A stretch of 64,000 nucleotides of DNA from positions 186,001-250,000 of the forward strand of contig JACPGU010000002.1 of NCBI GenBank assembly GCA_016188915.1. Reading direction: 5' to 3'. Shown in pieces: positions 39,620 to 47,990 of this stretch. The DNA is from Candidatus Microgenomates bacterium (GTDB lineage: Bacteria > Patescibacteria > JACPGU01). Below the pieces are notes generated by a model, which searched no databases, was not told the origin of the DNA, and worked only from the letters and a program-made list of their open reading frames with translations. Made by a program: the position numbers and the translations under genes. Every line of letters begins with the position of its first letter. Position 1 is the stretch's first letter.

Positions 39620-40063
39620 ATGTTTGATATAAATAAATTTTTTGAAGAATTAAAAAAAGAAAGTGATAGAGGTATAGTCTTAATCATCTCTACATTATTA
39701 GAAGAATATTTAACTGAATTACTGGAAAAAAAATTTATAGATGATAAGAAAGAGACAGATGAAATACTTAATGGTCCACTCGCACCAATAGGCTCTTTTT
39801 CTTCAAAAATTAAATTATCCTATTGCCTTGGGTTAATAAACAAACAAGATAGAGACAACTTAAATACGATAAGAAAAATAAGAAATAAATTTGCACACAA
39901 CATAGAATCTAGCTCCCTTAACGATGAAGATGTCGTTAAAGAAATAAAAAAACTAAATTTTGTAAGAATAGGACCCGAAGATGATCTTCCAAAGTTTATT
40001 TTAATAGATGCGGCTTATTTTTTCTCTGGATATTTAAGTGGAATTATTGTTGGTAAAAAATAA
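39620..40063 (+). CDS. MltR-like / abortive-infection-type helical protein
   Basis: The 147-residue protein has the pattern of MltR/DUF4145-like domains: IISTLLEEYLTELL, GPLAPIGSFSSKIKLSYCLGLI, and TIRKIRNKFAHNIE. The R-N-x-x-A-H segment is typical, and related domains occur in regulatory and defence proteins. Its role here is unknown. It is probably translated together with the membrane-anchored protein upstream. Confidence 0.7.
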   Translation: MFDINKFFEELKKESDRGIVLIISTLLEEYLTELLEKKFIDDKKETDEILNGPLAPIGSFSSKIKLSYCLGLINKQDRDNLNTIRKIRNKFAHNIESSSLNDEDVVKEIKKLNFVRIGPEDDLPKFILIDAAYFFSGYLSGIIVGKK

Positions 40064-40083
40064 ACTTTATACCACTGAGATTG

Positions 40084-40092
40084 TGCTATAAT
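40084..40092 (+). promoter_or_regulatory. Extended -10 of the BRO-N remnant (leaderless)
   Basis: TGCTATAAT, with the ATG at 40099 exactly six bases after the -10 hexamer. Confidence 0.6.
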
Positions 40093-40098
40093 ATTTTT

Positions 40099-40388
40099 AT
40101 GACTGACGATCTAAACACAAACAACCAAATTGCCATCTTCCGTGGCAAAAGCATTCGAAAAACCATTTATAAAAAAGAATGGTGGTTTTCGATTTTAGAT
40201 GTCATCAAAATATTAACCGATAGCCCATAACCAAAACATATTGGGCAAAGATGAAAGATAGGGACAAAGAGATGTCTCAACCGTTCCCATTTTGGGAACA
40301 ACTGAAATTAGTGGGGGTTAAGATGATATTTTCGCAGTTGGGCTGCGAAAATTTATTGATTATAAGGGGAGAAAATACTGTATTTTAA
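40099..40388 (+). pseudogene. BRO-N domain protein, frameshifted remnant
   Basis: The first 44 codons encode the N-terminal half of a BRO-N/antirepressor-type domain (QIAIFRGKSIRKTIYKKEWW, FSILDVIKILTDSP) and end at a TAA. The next frame continues with TYWAKMKDRDKE…FWEQLKL, which fits the following BRO-N strand and helix, and then degenerates. It is a frameshifted and C-terminally deleted gene, directly upstream of a second BRO-N-type gene (dinD). Confidence 0.75.
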
Positions 40389-40415
40389 TCATTGACTTCT
40401 TGTTAAAATGTTTTT

Positions 40416-41246
40416 ATGGATACTACAATCTTTGAACAAATCAAAAAGATCAATGAATATGAGCAAGAATATTGGAGTGGTCGTGATTTATATAAAATAC
40501 TTGGCTATACAGAATATGGTAAATTTATACCTGCTATCGAACGCGCAAAAAAGGCTTGTGAAACCAGTGGAAATCCGATTAAGGATCATTTCGCCGGCGT
40601 GAGCGAAATGATAAAAATAGCTACAGGAACCCCAAAAGAAACCATGAGAGAAGTTGATGACTACCGACTTTCTCGCTATGCCTGTTATCTAATCGCTCAA
40701 AATGGCGACCCAAGAAAAAAGGAAATTGCGTTAGCTCAAACATACTTTGCCATCCAAACAAGGAAACAGGAGACTCAAGAGCTCTTAAATCAATTAATGG
40801 AGGAAGATCGTATAAGATTAACCTTTCGGGAAGATATTAAACATAAAAATCGCAAACTATTCGGCGTTGCAAAATCAGTAGGCGTTTCTGACTATGCAAA
40901 CTTTCAAGACGCGGGATATATGGGGCTGTATGGTGGTTTGCGTCAAAAGGATATTAAAACAAAGAAAAAGCTAAAAGATAAAGATAATATTCTGGATTTT
41001 ATGGGAAGCGAAGAGCTCGGTGCAAATATCTTCCGAGCTACTCAAACAAGAGCTAAGATCTTGCGAGAAAATATCACTGGGCAACACGTGGCTGGTTTGG
41101 CTCATAATGAAGTTGGAAAAGCAATTCGCAAAACTATTCAAAAGCTTGGTGGCGCTATGCCTGAAAAATTACCAACGCCCGAGCATATAAAGGAATCCAA
41201 GAAGAGAATAAAAACTAGTTTGAAGAAATTAAATACAAAAAAATAA
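40416..41246 (+). CDS. dinD: DNA damage-inducible protein D (DinD) homologue
   Basis: 276 residues. The N-terminal BRO-N-like half (FEQIKKINEYEQEYWSGRDL, YKILGYTEYGKF, VDDYRLSRYACYLIAQNGDPR) and the C-terminal half (IRLTFREDIKHKNRKLFGVA, ANIFRATQTRAKI, AHNEVGKAIRKTI) match the DinD family. E. coli DinD is SOS-induced and inhibits RecA filaments. No SOS-like palindrome was recognised upstream. The gene sits in the AT-rich accessory region next to a broken BRO-N gene, which suggests a phage or mobile origin. Confidence 0.88.
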   Translation: MDTTIFEQIKKINEYEQEYWSGRDLYKILGYTEYGKFIPAIERAKKACETSGNPIKDHFAGVSEMIKIATGTPKETMREVDDYRLSRYACYLIAQNGDPRKKEIALAQTYFAIQTRKQETQELLNQLMEEDRIRLTFREDIKHKNRKLFGVAKSVGVSDYANFQDAGYMGLYGGLRQKDIKTKKKLKDKDNILDFMGSEELGANIFRATQTRAKILRENITGQHVAGLAHNEVGKAIRKTIQKLGGAMPEKLPTPEHIKESKKRIKTSLKKLNTKK

Positions 41247-41247
41247 T

Positions 41248-41820
41248 ATGAAAAAATTCAAAAATCAACTTTTTGGAAAAAGAATTATTCTAAAAAGAAC
41301 AAAACCAAATCTTAAAACCGCTTCGATAATGTTTGAAACCATAGATAAGAACCGTGAACATTTAGGAAAATGGTTTCCATGGGAAAAATTTACCAAAAAA
41401 ATTGAAGATTCTATAGGGTATCTTTTTGAAAAAGAAAAACTGACAAAAGTAGGGAAAAAGATCGAATATGGCATTTATGTAAATGGTAATTATGTGGGGA
41501 ATATCAGTGTTTTTGACATTAATCTAAAAAAGAAATCTGGCGAAATAGGATATTGGATTTCTGCCAAATTTGCAAGACAGGGTTATGTAAGTGAGGCAGT
41601 GAGTGTCTTGGAGAAAGAATTTTTCGCTAATTTTGGGTTGAATCGAATTCAAATACAATGCGATGAAGAAAACAACGCATCTGCTGGAGTTGCAAAAAAA
41701 TGTAAATATTATTTTGAAGGCAAGCTGCGCGAAAATTCATACGATGAACATCGAGATTGTTTTCGAAATACATTAGTTTTTTCTAAGCTAAGAAAAGAGT
41801 TTAACAGAAAGAAAAAGTAA
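41248..41820 (+). CDS. GNAT N-acetyltransferase (RimJ/RimL type)
   Basis: The 190-residue protein shows the GNAT fold: KRIILKRTKPN at the start, VGNISVFDINLKKKSGEIGYWI, the acetyl-CoA loop region AKFARQGYVSEAVSVLEKE, and LNRIQIQCDEENNAS followed by VAKKCKYYFEGKLRE. The acceptor could be a protein N-terminus or a small molecule such as an aminoglycoside; it cannot be named. It starts one base after the dinD stop and is followed by a Nudix gene, so the three may be one transcript. Confidence 0.88.
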   Translation: MKKFKNQLFGKRIILKRTKPNLKTASIMFETIDKNREHLGKWFPWEKFTKKIEDSIGYLFEKEKLTKVGKKIEYGIYVNGNYVGNISVFDINLKKKSGEIGYWISAKFARQGYVSEAVSVLEKEFFANFGLNRIQIQCDEENNASAGVAKKCKYYFEGKLRENSYDEHRDCFRNTLVFSKLRKEFNRKKK

Positions 41821-41840
41821 TAAAAAGCTAAAATAATTTT

Positions 41841-42263
41841 ATGTCAAGTATCCACGAAACACAAAGTGCGGGAGGGGTGGTCGTCAATAATGACGGCCTG
41901 GTTTTGGTTGCTAATCAGAAAAGTAAATCATGGTCTTTGCCAAAAGGCCATGTGGAGCAAGGCGAAGATAAGATAGAAACAGCCAAAAGGGAGATCCATG
42001 AAGAAACGGGAGTTGACGATTTGGAATTCGTATCAGAACTCGGCTCTTATCAGCGCTACAAAATGTCTTCGGAGAACAAAGATGATTTGCAAGAGCTCAA
42101 ACATATCACTATTTTTCTTTTCAAAACCAATCATCAAGGACCACTTTCTCCAACCGATCCGGAAAACCCTGAAGCCAGATGGGTAAAAAAAGAAGAAGTG
42201 GCGGAGATACTCACTCATCCCAAGGACAAAGAATTTTTCCGCTCTATTGTCGATAAAATCTGA
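41841..42263 (+). CDS. Nudix hydrolase
   Basis: The 140-residue protein has a complete Nudix box, beginning GHVEQGEDKIETAKREIHEE and ending TGV (residues about 36-58), with the catalytic Glu pair intact. Likely substrates are nucleoside diphosphate derivatives such as diadenosine polyphosphates or damaged nucleotides. It lies five bases before a membrane-anchored protein gene. Confidence 0.93.
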   Translation: MSSIHETQSAGGVVVNNDGLVLVANQKSKSWSLPKGHVEQGEDKIETAKREIHEETGVDDLEFVSELGSYQRYKMSSENKDDLQELKHITIFLFKTNHQGPLSPTDPENPEARWVKKEEVAEILTHPKDKEFFRSIVDKI

Positions 42264-42268
42264 TATTT

Positions 42269-43042
42269 ATGAAAAACAGAAAAACAAAAATTGTTTTAGT
42301 GGTAATCATCCTTTTGCTTGTTGGTGGACTAGTGGTGGTTGCGAATCGCTTTCGTTCGGTAGCGACGAGTGAAGAATTGTCCCGCAAATTTATTGTAGCC
42401 AATCCGCTTGATTTGTCGCAAATTGTGGGATTTTCTAAATACCGGAGTTGCGCGGGGCATGATTTCAGAAACCCCGTGGCGGCAACAGGAGAAAAAGAGA
42501 GCACCCCTCGTTCTATGAAGCATTATGTGATGGTGCGTGATGACCTGCGCGGGAAAAATGGCGTAGTCAAGGCCATCGCGCCTTTTGATGGCACAATCTC
42601 GGTCATTGACGATGATGGCGGTGGTCCCGGCGATCAACAGATTTGGCTGACGCCCGAATCTATCAGTCCGCGGCAGTGGCATTTTGTTTTCTTTCATATC
42701 GACCTAGATGATGATCTTAAGAAAGGATCGTCGGTCAAAGCCGGTCAAGTAATCGGCACGGCCAATCTCTCCCGCGGTCCGGAGGGAGCAACGGGCAATT
42801 TTGATATTGCGGTGAAATTTACCCGACCAATGAGAACGCCAGCAGTTGACGCGCCGTTTGCCCACATGGATGACAAGGTTCTCTCGGAATACGCGCAATA
42901 TGGTCTTACCGCGCGCGACCTCGTCATCTCGGAAGAAAAAAGAGACATCGAAGCATGTCCTCTAGCGTCGGGGAGCGAAGGTGGCGATGTGTATTTCTCT
43001 TCTCAATGGTCTGCCGACGATATCGCGTGGCTGAAGAGATAG
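42269..43042 (+). CDS. Membrane-anchored M23-like beta-barrel protein
   Basis: After an N-terminal anchor (KIVLVVIILLLVGGLVVVANRF) the 257-residue protein contains a lipoyl/M23-like barrel: VKAIAPFDGTISVIDDD, WHFVFFHIDLDDDLKKGSSVKAGQVIG. Active M23 endopeptidases need HxxxD and HxH; here only one His (FFHID) is seen in the usual place, so it is probably non-catalytic or divergent. It follows the Nudix gene by five bases. Confidence 0.6.
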   Translation: MKNRKTKIVLVVIILLLVGGLVVVANRFRSVATSEELSRKFIVANPLDLSQIVGFSKYRSCAGHDFRNPVAATGEKESTPRSMKHYVMVRDDLRGKNGVVKAIAPFDGTISVIDDDGGGPGDQQIWLTPESISPRQWHFVFFHIDLDDDLKKGSSVKAGQVIGTANLSRGPEGATGNFDIAVKFTRPMRTPAVDAPFAHMDDKVLSEYAQYGLTARDLVISEEKRDIEACPLASGSEGGDVYFSSQWSADDIAWLKR

Positions 43043-43049
43043 ATAAGAT

Positions 43050-43077
43050 TTTACATCTTACTTTTTTCTGCTAGAAT
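43050..43077 (+). promoter_or_regulatory. trpS promoter (leaderless mRNA predicted)
   Basis: TTTACA (43050-43055), 16 bases, TAGAAT (43072-43077) with TGC upstream; the ATG at 43084 follows six bases after the -10. Confidence 0.7.
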
Positions 43078-43083
43078 GAAATT

Positions 43084-44022
43084 ATGGCAAAAAGAATTTT
43101 GACCGGCATCAAGCCGACGGAAGATTTGCATATCGGTAATTACCTTGGGACTTTGATCAATTGGTCAAAGTATATTAAGGAGGGCTATGAATGCTATTTT
43201 TTCGTAGCCGATTATCATTCTTTGACTGCTAACTACGACCCAAAGAAAAAATATTCTCAAATCTTGACTCTGACCGCGGAGATTTTGGCGCTGGGAGTGG
43301 ATCCCAAAAAGTGTGTATTTTTCCAACAATCGGCTATTCCTGAACATACCGAACTGATGTGGTATTTCAATTGTCTGACCCCTGTTTCTTTTTTGGAAAG
43401 AATGACTCAATACAAAGATGCTCTTGCTAAAAAACAGGAAAACGCCAATGTCGGGCTTTTTACTTATCCCACCCTAATGGCGGCCGATATTTTGCTCTAT
43501 GATACGGATATCGTTCCAGTGGGGATGGACCAAGTGCAACATTTGGAATTGGCGCGTGATGTGGCTAGGTTTTTTAACAACCGCTTTGGGAAAATATTTA
43601 AGGAGCCCCAGCCGAAATTAACTGAATCTGCCAAGGTCATGTCGCTTGTGGAGCCGGAAAAAAAGATGAGTAAATCCGGCGGTGAGAAATCGATTATCTT
43701 CTTGGCTGACGAACCAAGGATCGTTGCCGAAAAATTTCGCAAAGCGACTACCGACGAAAAAGGGCTGGAAAATCTGCGAAGTTTGGCCAAAGTTTTCATG
43801 AAAGATTTTGACGCGAAAAATTATGCGAACAACAACCTGAAACTGAAGGAAGATTTGGCCAAAGGTATCGCCGATCATTTCGCCACTTTTCGCAAAAAAC
43901 GCAAAGAACTCTTAGCCAAGCCAAAATATCTGGAAAAAATCCTTGCCGATGGCGCCAAGAAAGCCAAAAAAATAGCCGAAAAAAAAATCTTAATAGTAAG
44001 AAAAAAAGTGGGGGTGAGATAG
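43084..44022 (+). CDS. trpS: Tryptophanyl-tRNA synthetase
   Basis: This class Ic synthetase has 312 residues. The HIGH-type motif appears as LHIGNYLGTL (near residue 16) and the second signature as KKMSKSGGEK (near residue 196). MAADILLYDTDIVPVGMDQVQHLELARDV, given here in part, is the dimer/ATP-site helix region typical of TrpRS. The C-terminus is Lys-rich. No trp leader or tRNA-Trp T-box was seen, and the mRNA is predicted to be leaderless. Confidence 0.95.
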   Translation: MAKRILTGIKPTEDLHIGNYLGTLINWSKYIKEGYECYFFVADYHSLTANYDPKKKYSQILTLTAEILALGVDPKKCVFFQQSAIPEHTELMWYFNCLTPVSFLERMTQYKDALAKKQENANVGLFTYPTLMAADILLYDTDIVPVGMDQVQHLELARDVARFFNNRFGKIFKEPQPKLTESAKVMSLVEPEKKMSKSGGEKSIIFLADEPRIVAEKFRKATTDEKGLENLRSLAKVFMKDFDAKNYANNNLKLKEDLAKGIADHFATFRKKRKELLAKPKYLEKILADGAKKAKKIAEKKILIVRKKVGVR

Positions 44023-44034
44023 AGAGGAGACCTT

Positions 44035-44535
44035 ATGATGTTTGAAGGCGCGCCAAAATTTGAGAAAGCAAAAAAACTGGATGATTTAACAGAGCAGGAA
44101 TGGTCTAAATTAGACGAGAACGAAAGGAACGCTTTAATCTACGAAAAATATCAAGGAGCGCTCAAGGCTATCGGAGTAGAAGAAAACGAATTGCAGCTCC
44201 ACCGGCGCGCCATGGCTTGTCGTGAATTGGGAAGAATTTTCTATAACAACAACTGTTCCCCAAAGAGCACGGTAGCGGTAGAGCTTAGCAACGGAGAGAG
44301 GGCTTTTACGTGGAGCCAACTAATAAGTGGCAAAGAAGCGGGGCAAGAGAAAATAGATGAAATACGAGATTCTGTCCCAGACATTTTTGGTAACCTTAAT
44401 CCTGAAGCTGAGGTTTATAAAAAAGAGCCATGGAAAAGAGAGATGAAGAAGGAGGAGGCCTATCGGCTGGATGTTCTGTTCGCTGATCTGGCTGTCAAAA
44501 AAAACGCGAAAGACGAGAAAAAAGAAGCCGCGTGA
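44035..44535 (+). CDS. Hypothetical protein (166 aa)
   Basis: Soluble, highly charged and mainly helical; no family recognised. A good ribosome-binding site (GAGGAGA) precedes the ATG pair at 44035. It lies 12 bases after trpS, so it is probably co-transcribed with it. It converges with a membrane-protein gene. Confidence 0.6.
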   Translation: MMFEGAPKFEKAKKLDDLTEQEWSKLDENERNALIYEKYQGALKAIGVEENELQLHRRAMACRELGRIFYNNNCSPKSTVAVELSNGERAFTWSQLISGKEAGQEKIDEIRDSVPDIFGNLNPEAEVYKKEPWKREMKKEEAYRLDVLFADLAVKKNAKDEKKEAA

Positions 44536-44549
44536 TAAATGTTTATTTT

Positions 44550-45041
44550 TTATAGCTTTAAAATCAGATAGATAATTACCGGCGAGAGGATAAGATAGTA
44601 GACGATACCTATTTTGAAGAGAGCTTTGATTTGGTCTGCCATCTGGTAGCCACTTTCGGCTTTTAGCAAACGGAGGCGGATATAGTCGCGGAATTTTTCC
44701 GATGACATACTCCATAATATCACATCAATAAGCGCTCCCAAGATAAACCAACCGCCGATTGCATTGATGAGACCGAGCCAAATATAGGGTGCGATTTTTT
44801 CAGGTGTGCGAAATGCCAGTGCAAAAAATATTCCCAAGACAGCAAAGCCGCTAGCAAGCAAAAGTAAAACCCACAGACCGTACAAAAATCCGTAATAAGG
44901 CGGATATTTTTGTTTACCGACACGATTTTTCGTAGTGGCATCAAAACTTGTCAAACCCAATCTTTTGGAGATAGCCGGTATTGCCTTTTTAACAAGACCG
45001 GGAATCAAAGCGCCGATTATGGAGTATTGGATAGAGCTCAT
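44550..45041 (-). CDS. Hypothetical four-helix membrane protein
   Basis: 163 residues with hydrophobic segments at about 52-78, 86-108 and 140-163, and a weaker one near the N-terminus. No family was recognised. It starts 6 bases after the stop of the exported protein at 45048-46343 and is probably the last gene of a three-gene minus-strand unit. Confidence 0.6.
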   Translation of the reverse strand: MSSIQYSIIGALIPGLVKKAIPAISKRLGLTSFDATTKNRVGKQKYPPYYGFLYGLWVLLLLASGFAVLGIFFALAFRTPEKIAPYIWLGLINAIGGWFILGALIDVILWSMSSEKFRDYIRLRLLKAESGYQMADQIKALFKIGIVYYLILSPVIIYLILKL

Positions 45042-45047
45042 AGGTAG

Positions 45048-46343
45048 TTAGCGTGATTCTACCCAGCCACCACCAGAGGAAGGATAGGACGGAGGGGCAG
45101 ATTGAGGTGGAGAGGAGCTATTATTATCGTATTGAGAAGATGAATCACTCGTTGCATTATCGTCGCTTACAGGTGTGTCGGAAGTGTCGATATCAGAGGT
45201 ATCTTTGCCGTCATCTTCTGCTGGTTTGGCAGTGTCTATAGTTGCTTGATATTGATCGATATTGGCGAGGAATGTATCCAATGGCGGCATGAGCACTTTT
45301 GCTCCATCTCCCCATGGGCTATCGATTTGCGCTTCGCGCAAATTATTGTAGTGAATGCGCGCGCTTTTTGACTTAAAATATTCTTTGAGGTTCACCGGCT
45401 CTCCTACAGGCAAGGTGCGCAAAAATTCAGCTAACCCACTGTCTTCGCTGTACATTTGCCAGAAAGTCATAGAGAGATCATGTCCCTGAACGTAGATCCA
45501 AAAGAAAGTTTCATAAGCTGTTTCTTGGGCAGTGGCATCTCCCCACGCGGTTTTCCCACCTTCGTTTGAATCACTATCCTCCGCTATTTGTTGCTCTTTG
45601 ATTTGTTCGGCGTGCTGTTTCCTTTCGTCCAAAAATCTCTCCGCGTCGGAGATGGCTTTTTTCTCGCTCAAAGTATTTAATTTTTCCGTAACTACCTTTG
45701 ACGCATCGGAAACGGCGGCTTCCACCATGTCGTCATGAGTAGTTTCTCGGACAAAGCCGGTGATATATTTTTCCACCCATGTTGGATCGCCGCCAATATA
45801 TTGCTCATTAGCCCACCACTCGGTATTTTTTTTCCAGACGGAGGTAAAGCCCACTTCTTTGCCGGTTTGTGTGTCGATGATGGTGGCGTGGAAATTGATG
45901 TCGTACTTATCTCCTTCGGGTAGCTTCCATATATTAATCGTGGCATTAATCTTGTAGGGAACTTGTGGCAGGTTATTATCGTATTTTACATATTCTCCGC
46001 CGAAGAAATTACCCTTAGCATCTGTTTCAGGAAACCAGCCACCGCGACCTTGATTCAATTGACTATCTGATTGACGCTGCGACTCAAGGTCTATCAGGTC
46101 GTCGCCACTCTCACCGACGGCAACCCCGCTATTTATGAGATTAGTTTCCATATCATTCTTATAAATGTCGATAATATTTTCTCTTTCCAAGTCGCTAAAT
46201 TTTCTCGGGCCGGTATAATTGTATTTTACCTCACCCATGGAAACCTGCGGCCACTCTAATTCTGTCTCTGCCGTAGCGATATTTGGCGAGAGCAAGGAGA
46301 CGACGAGTAATAATAAAAATGTTTTTTGAAAAATAGTTTTCAT
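45048..46343 (-). CDS. Large exported protein of unknown function
   Basis: The 431-residue protein has a signal peptide (MKTIFQKTFLLLLVVSLLSPNIATA, cut near residue 25). A soluble part follows, with Trp-rich segments (KKNTEWWANEQYIGGDPTW), a coiled-coil-like helix (about 215-250), and an Asp/Ser/Asn/Pro-rich low-complexity tail (last about 45 residues). No enzyme motif is seen. It is the middle gene of the unit 46893-44550; gaps are one and six bases. Confidence 0.65.
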   Translation of the reverse strand: MKTIFQKTFLLLLVVSLLSPNIATAETELEWPQVSMGEVKYNYTGPRKFSDLERENIIDIYKNDMETNLINSGVAVGESGDDLIDLESQRQSDSQLNQGRGGWFPETDAKGNFFGGEYVKYDNNLPQVPYKINATINIWKLPEGDKYDINFHATIIDTQTGKEVGFTSVWKKNTEWWANEQYIGGDPTWVEKYITGFVRETTHDDMVEAAVSDASKVVTEKLNTLSEKKAISDAERFLDERKQHAEQIKEQQIAEDSDSNEGGKTAWGDATAQETAYETFFWIYVQGHDLSMTFWQMYSEDSGLAEFLRTLPVGEPVNLKEYFKSKSARIHYNNLREAQIDSPWGDGAKVLMPPLDTFLANIDQYQATIDTAKPAEDDGKDTSDIDTSDTPVSDDNATSDSSSQYDNNSSSPPQSAPPSYPSSGGGWVESR

Positions 46344-46344
46344 T

Positions 46345-46893
46345 TTATTGCAATTTGAAACTATCAGTTATTTTTCGCATAGCAATGATAGATTGTGTGA
46401 AATCTTCCGGTGTATCAGTGGCGCGCATAATAATAACGCGGCCATCAGTAGCGATCTGACCGCGCTCTTCATAGCGATATATTACGTCGTTTACAGGGAA
46501 CTCTCCTGACAGAGTAAATTCTTTGACTGTTTCAGAAATATTTTCTGTTGAGAAATCTGCAACGGAATGTCCGTCTTGCTGAGCCAACTTATTTTTATAA
46601 CGGCTGATAGAGGAGTCTATCATTTCCATGCTGTTTATGGCGAGGTCTGTCATGCCCCGAACGCGGATGAAAGCCAGACTATTTTTATCAATAATCATAA
46701 TATCTGGTCCGGAAGGTGGATTTTCTTCCTCTATTTTCCAGCTATCAGGTATTAAAACGGAAAATCCTAGTTGCTCGCTAGTGTAGCTTTGCCAGACCGT
46801 TCTATCTCTAAGAACAAAAAAACCAACAACAAACAATCCGACGATGCTGGCAAGAAGTACGAAAATAATGGTGAGTTTTTTTGTTTTTGTCAT
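46345..46893 (-). CDS. Membrane-anchored protein of PsbP/LpqN-like type
   Basis: 182 residues. A single N-terminal helix (KLTIIFVLLASIVGLFVVGFFVL) is followed by an extracytoplasmic domain that begins WQSYTSEQLGFSVLIPDSWKIEE. This opening is found in PsbP-like proteins and related small lipoproteins, and FIRVRGM and a conserved C-terminal DSFKLQ end fit that picture. Its function is unknown. It is the first gene of the three-gene secreted/membrane unit. Confidence 0.6.
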   Translation of the reverse strand: MTKTKKLTIIFVLLASIVGLFVVGFFVLRDRTVWQSYTSEQLGFSVLIPDSWKIEEENPPSGPDIMIIDKNSLAFIRVRGMTDLAINSMEMIDSSISRYKNKLAQQDGHSVADFSTENISETVKEFTLSGEFPVNDVIYRYEERGQIATDGRVIIMRATDTPEDFTQSIIAMRKITDSFKLQ

Positions 46894-46943
46894 TGTCAGT
46901 AGAAGATTTTGTGTTTAGTATACACGAGCACGAAAGAAAAATG

Positions 46944-47113
46944 TATAGTAACCTCTGAACAATAGAGCAGTAGCTCTAAAATAATCTTTTTTGCTAAAAT
47001 TCTTGAAAAAATTTATCACTTAGCTACGGCTAAACTCAAAATTTTGTTCAAGAATTTTATCTAAAAAATCTTACATTTTATAGCTTCCAGCTTATTATTC
47101 AGAGGTTACTATA
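46944..47113. mobile_element. MITE-like element with 16-bp terminal inverted repeats
   Basis: TATAGTAACCTCTGAA (46944-46959) is inverted exactly at 47098-47113. The internal sequence is also symmetric (AATCTTTTTTGCTAAAATTCTTGAA facing TTCAAGAATTTTATCTAAAAAATC, given here in part), so the whole 170-bp unit can fold into one long hairpin. It has no ORF. The TA at each end is consistent with a TA target as used by IS630/Tc1-type transposases, which is an inference. It fills the 290-base gap between 46894 and 47183. Confidence 0.8.
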
Positions 47114-47183
47114 TGATGTTGTTATCTGTTAGCTATAGCATCGGAATAGCACAAAATTTCGTCTAACTCTTAGCCCTAATTTT

Positions 47184-47858
47184 TTAGTTTCTTATTTTCT
47201 TATTGCTTGTAGTGATATTAGGTTTTTTGATGTAGAGGGGTCGGACTTTTTTCTGGGGTTTGATTTTTTTGCTCAAAATCATTTGAAGCAAATTTTTGAT
47301 ACGTTTGTCAGATTTTTGTAGGGGCGATTCATGAATCGCCCCTACTTTTGGAGCAAGAGTAATCTCCCCTACCATTTTCCCATTTTTGAATGTGGCGGTA
47401 TAAACTTCCGTATGGGAAGCGGGGAGAATGATAGTGACCGTATCGCGTTTGTGGTTTCTAGTAATCTTCTTTGATCCAAGGTTCGACCTTGGGGCATCCT
47501 TTAAGGTCGAACCTTGGGTCGGAAATGTTTTGCTTATTTCTAAAGGAGCTTGCGCGGTTAGAGAATCGATGGCATAAATGGGAACTTTCAATGCGTAGGC
47601 CAGCGCGTTAGCTATAGTGACACCGGTGCGCACGCCGGTGAAAGAGCCAGGACCATTGATGACGCCTATGGCGTCAATATCTTGTATTAAGTATCCAGTA
47701 GTAAGTATTAGGGATTTGATTCCAGAATGAAGTTTGTGAGCAAGGTCTTTCTTTAGAGTTTTGGTGCGTAGTTTTTTCCCATCCCAAAAACCGAGGACAA
47801 TTTTGTCACCGATGGTATCGAGGAGAAGGATGCTTTTTGTTTTCGAAAGAGTAGACAT
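47184..47858 (-). CDS. tsaB: tRNA t6A synthesis protein TsaB
   Basis: The Kae1-like TsaB scaffold is recognised from LLLDTIGDKIVLGFWDGKK and GVINGPGSFTGVRTGVTIANAL (in part) and the later PIYAIDSLTAQ. TsaB works with TsaD and TsaE to form threonylcarbamoyl-adenosine on ANN-decoding tRNAs. Three repeat-type inserts are translated in frame: 47685-47710, a 15-bp inverted repeat at 47476-47517, and a 28-bp perfect palindrome at 47319-47346. They lie in loops and leave the frame open. A -10 TACAAT ends five bases before the ATG. tsaE lies downstream on the plus-strand map, upstream in transcription. Confidence 0.92.
   Translation of the reverse strand: MSTLSKTKSILLLDTIGDKIVLGFWDGKKLRTKTLKKDLAHKLHSGIKSLILTTGYLIQDIDAIGVINGPGSFTGVRTGVTIANALAYALKVPIYAIDSLTAQAPLEISKTFPTQGSTLKDAPRSNLGSKKITRNHKRDTVTIILPASHTEVYTATFKNGKMVGEITLAPKVGAIHESPLQKSDKRIKNLLQMILSKKIKPQKKVRPLYIKKPNITTSNKKIRN
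47319..47346. repeat. 28-bp perfect palindrome inside tsaB
   Basis: GTAGGGGCGATTCA followed directly by its complement TGAATCGCCCCTAC. It is translated in frame as …VGAIHESPL…. Confidence 0.9.
47476..47517. repeat. 15-bp inverted repeat inside tsaB
   Basis: CCAAGGTTCGACCTT and AAGGTCGAACCTTGG pair exactly across 12 bases; translated in frame as …QGSTLKDAPRSNLG…. Confidence 0.9.
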
Positions 47859-47872
47859 GGTAAATTGTAATA

Positions 47873-47990
47873 ATTGATCTAATTTCTAATTGACCTAATT
47901 GATCTAAAAAAAATAGTGCTAAGCTTCAAAATTTTGGTTATTATGGCATTGGTTATTTTTTAGAAATTAGAGTAATTAGTAATTAGAAAT
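47873..47990. repeat. Intergenic AT-rich inverted repeat (copy 2)
   Basis: The left part repeats TTTCTAATTGACCTAATTGA and the right part TAGAAATTAGAGTAATTAG. This closely resembles the element at 795-922. It overlaps the last codons of tsaE and separates it from tsaB. Confidence 0.7.

Noticed and set aside
38924..41820. A seventh integron cassette
   Set aside because: No inverse core complementary to the TTATGT start and no attC-like hairpin was found downstream, so the end of such a cassette cannot be placed.
46894..47183. The MITE-like unit as a transcription terminator pair
   Set aside because: Its ends are exact 16-bp inverted repeats 138 bases apart with TA borders, and no T tract follows a compact stem.
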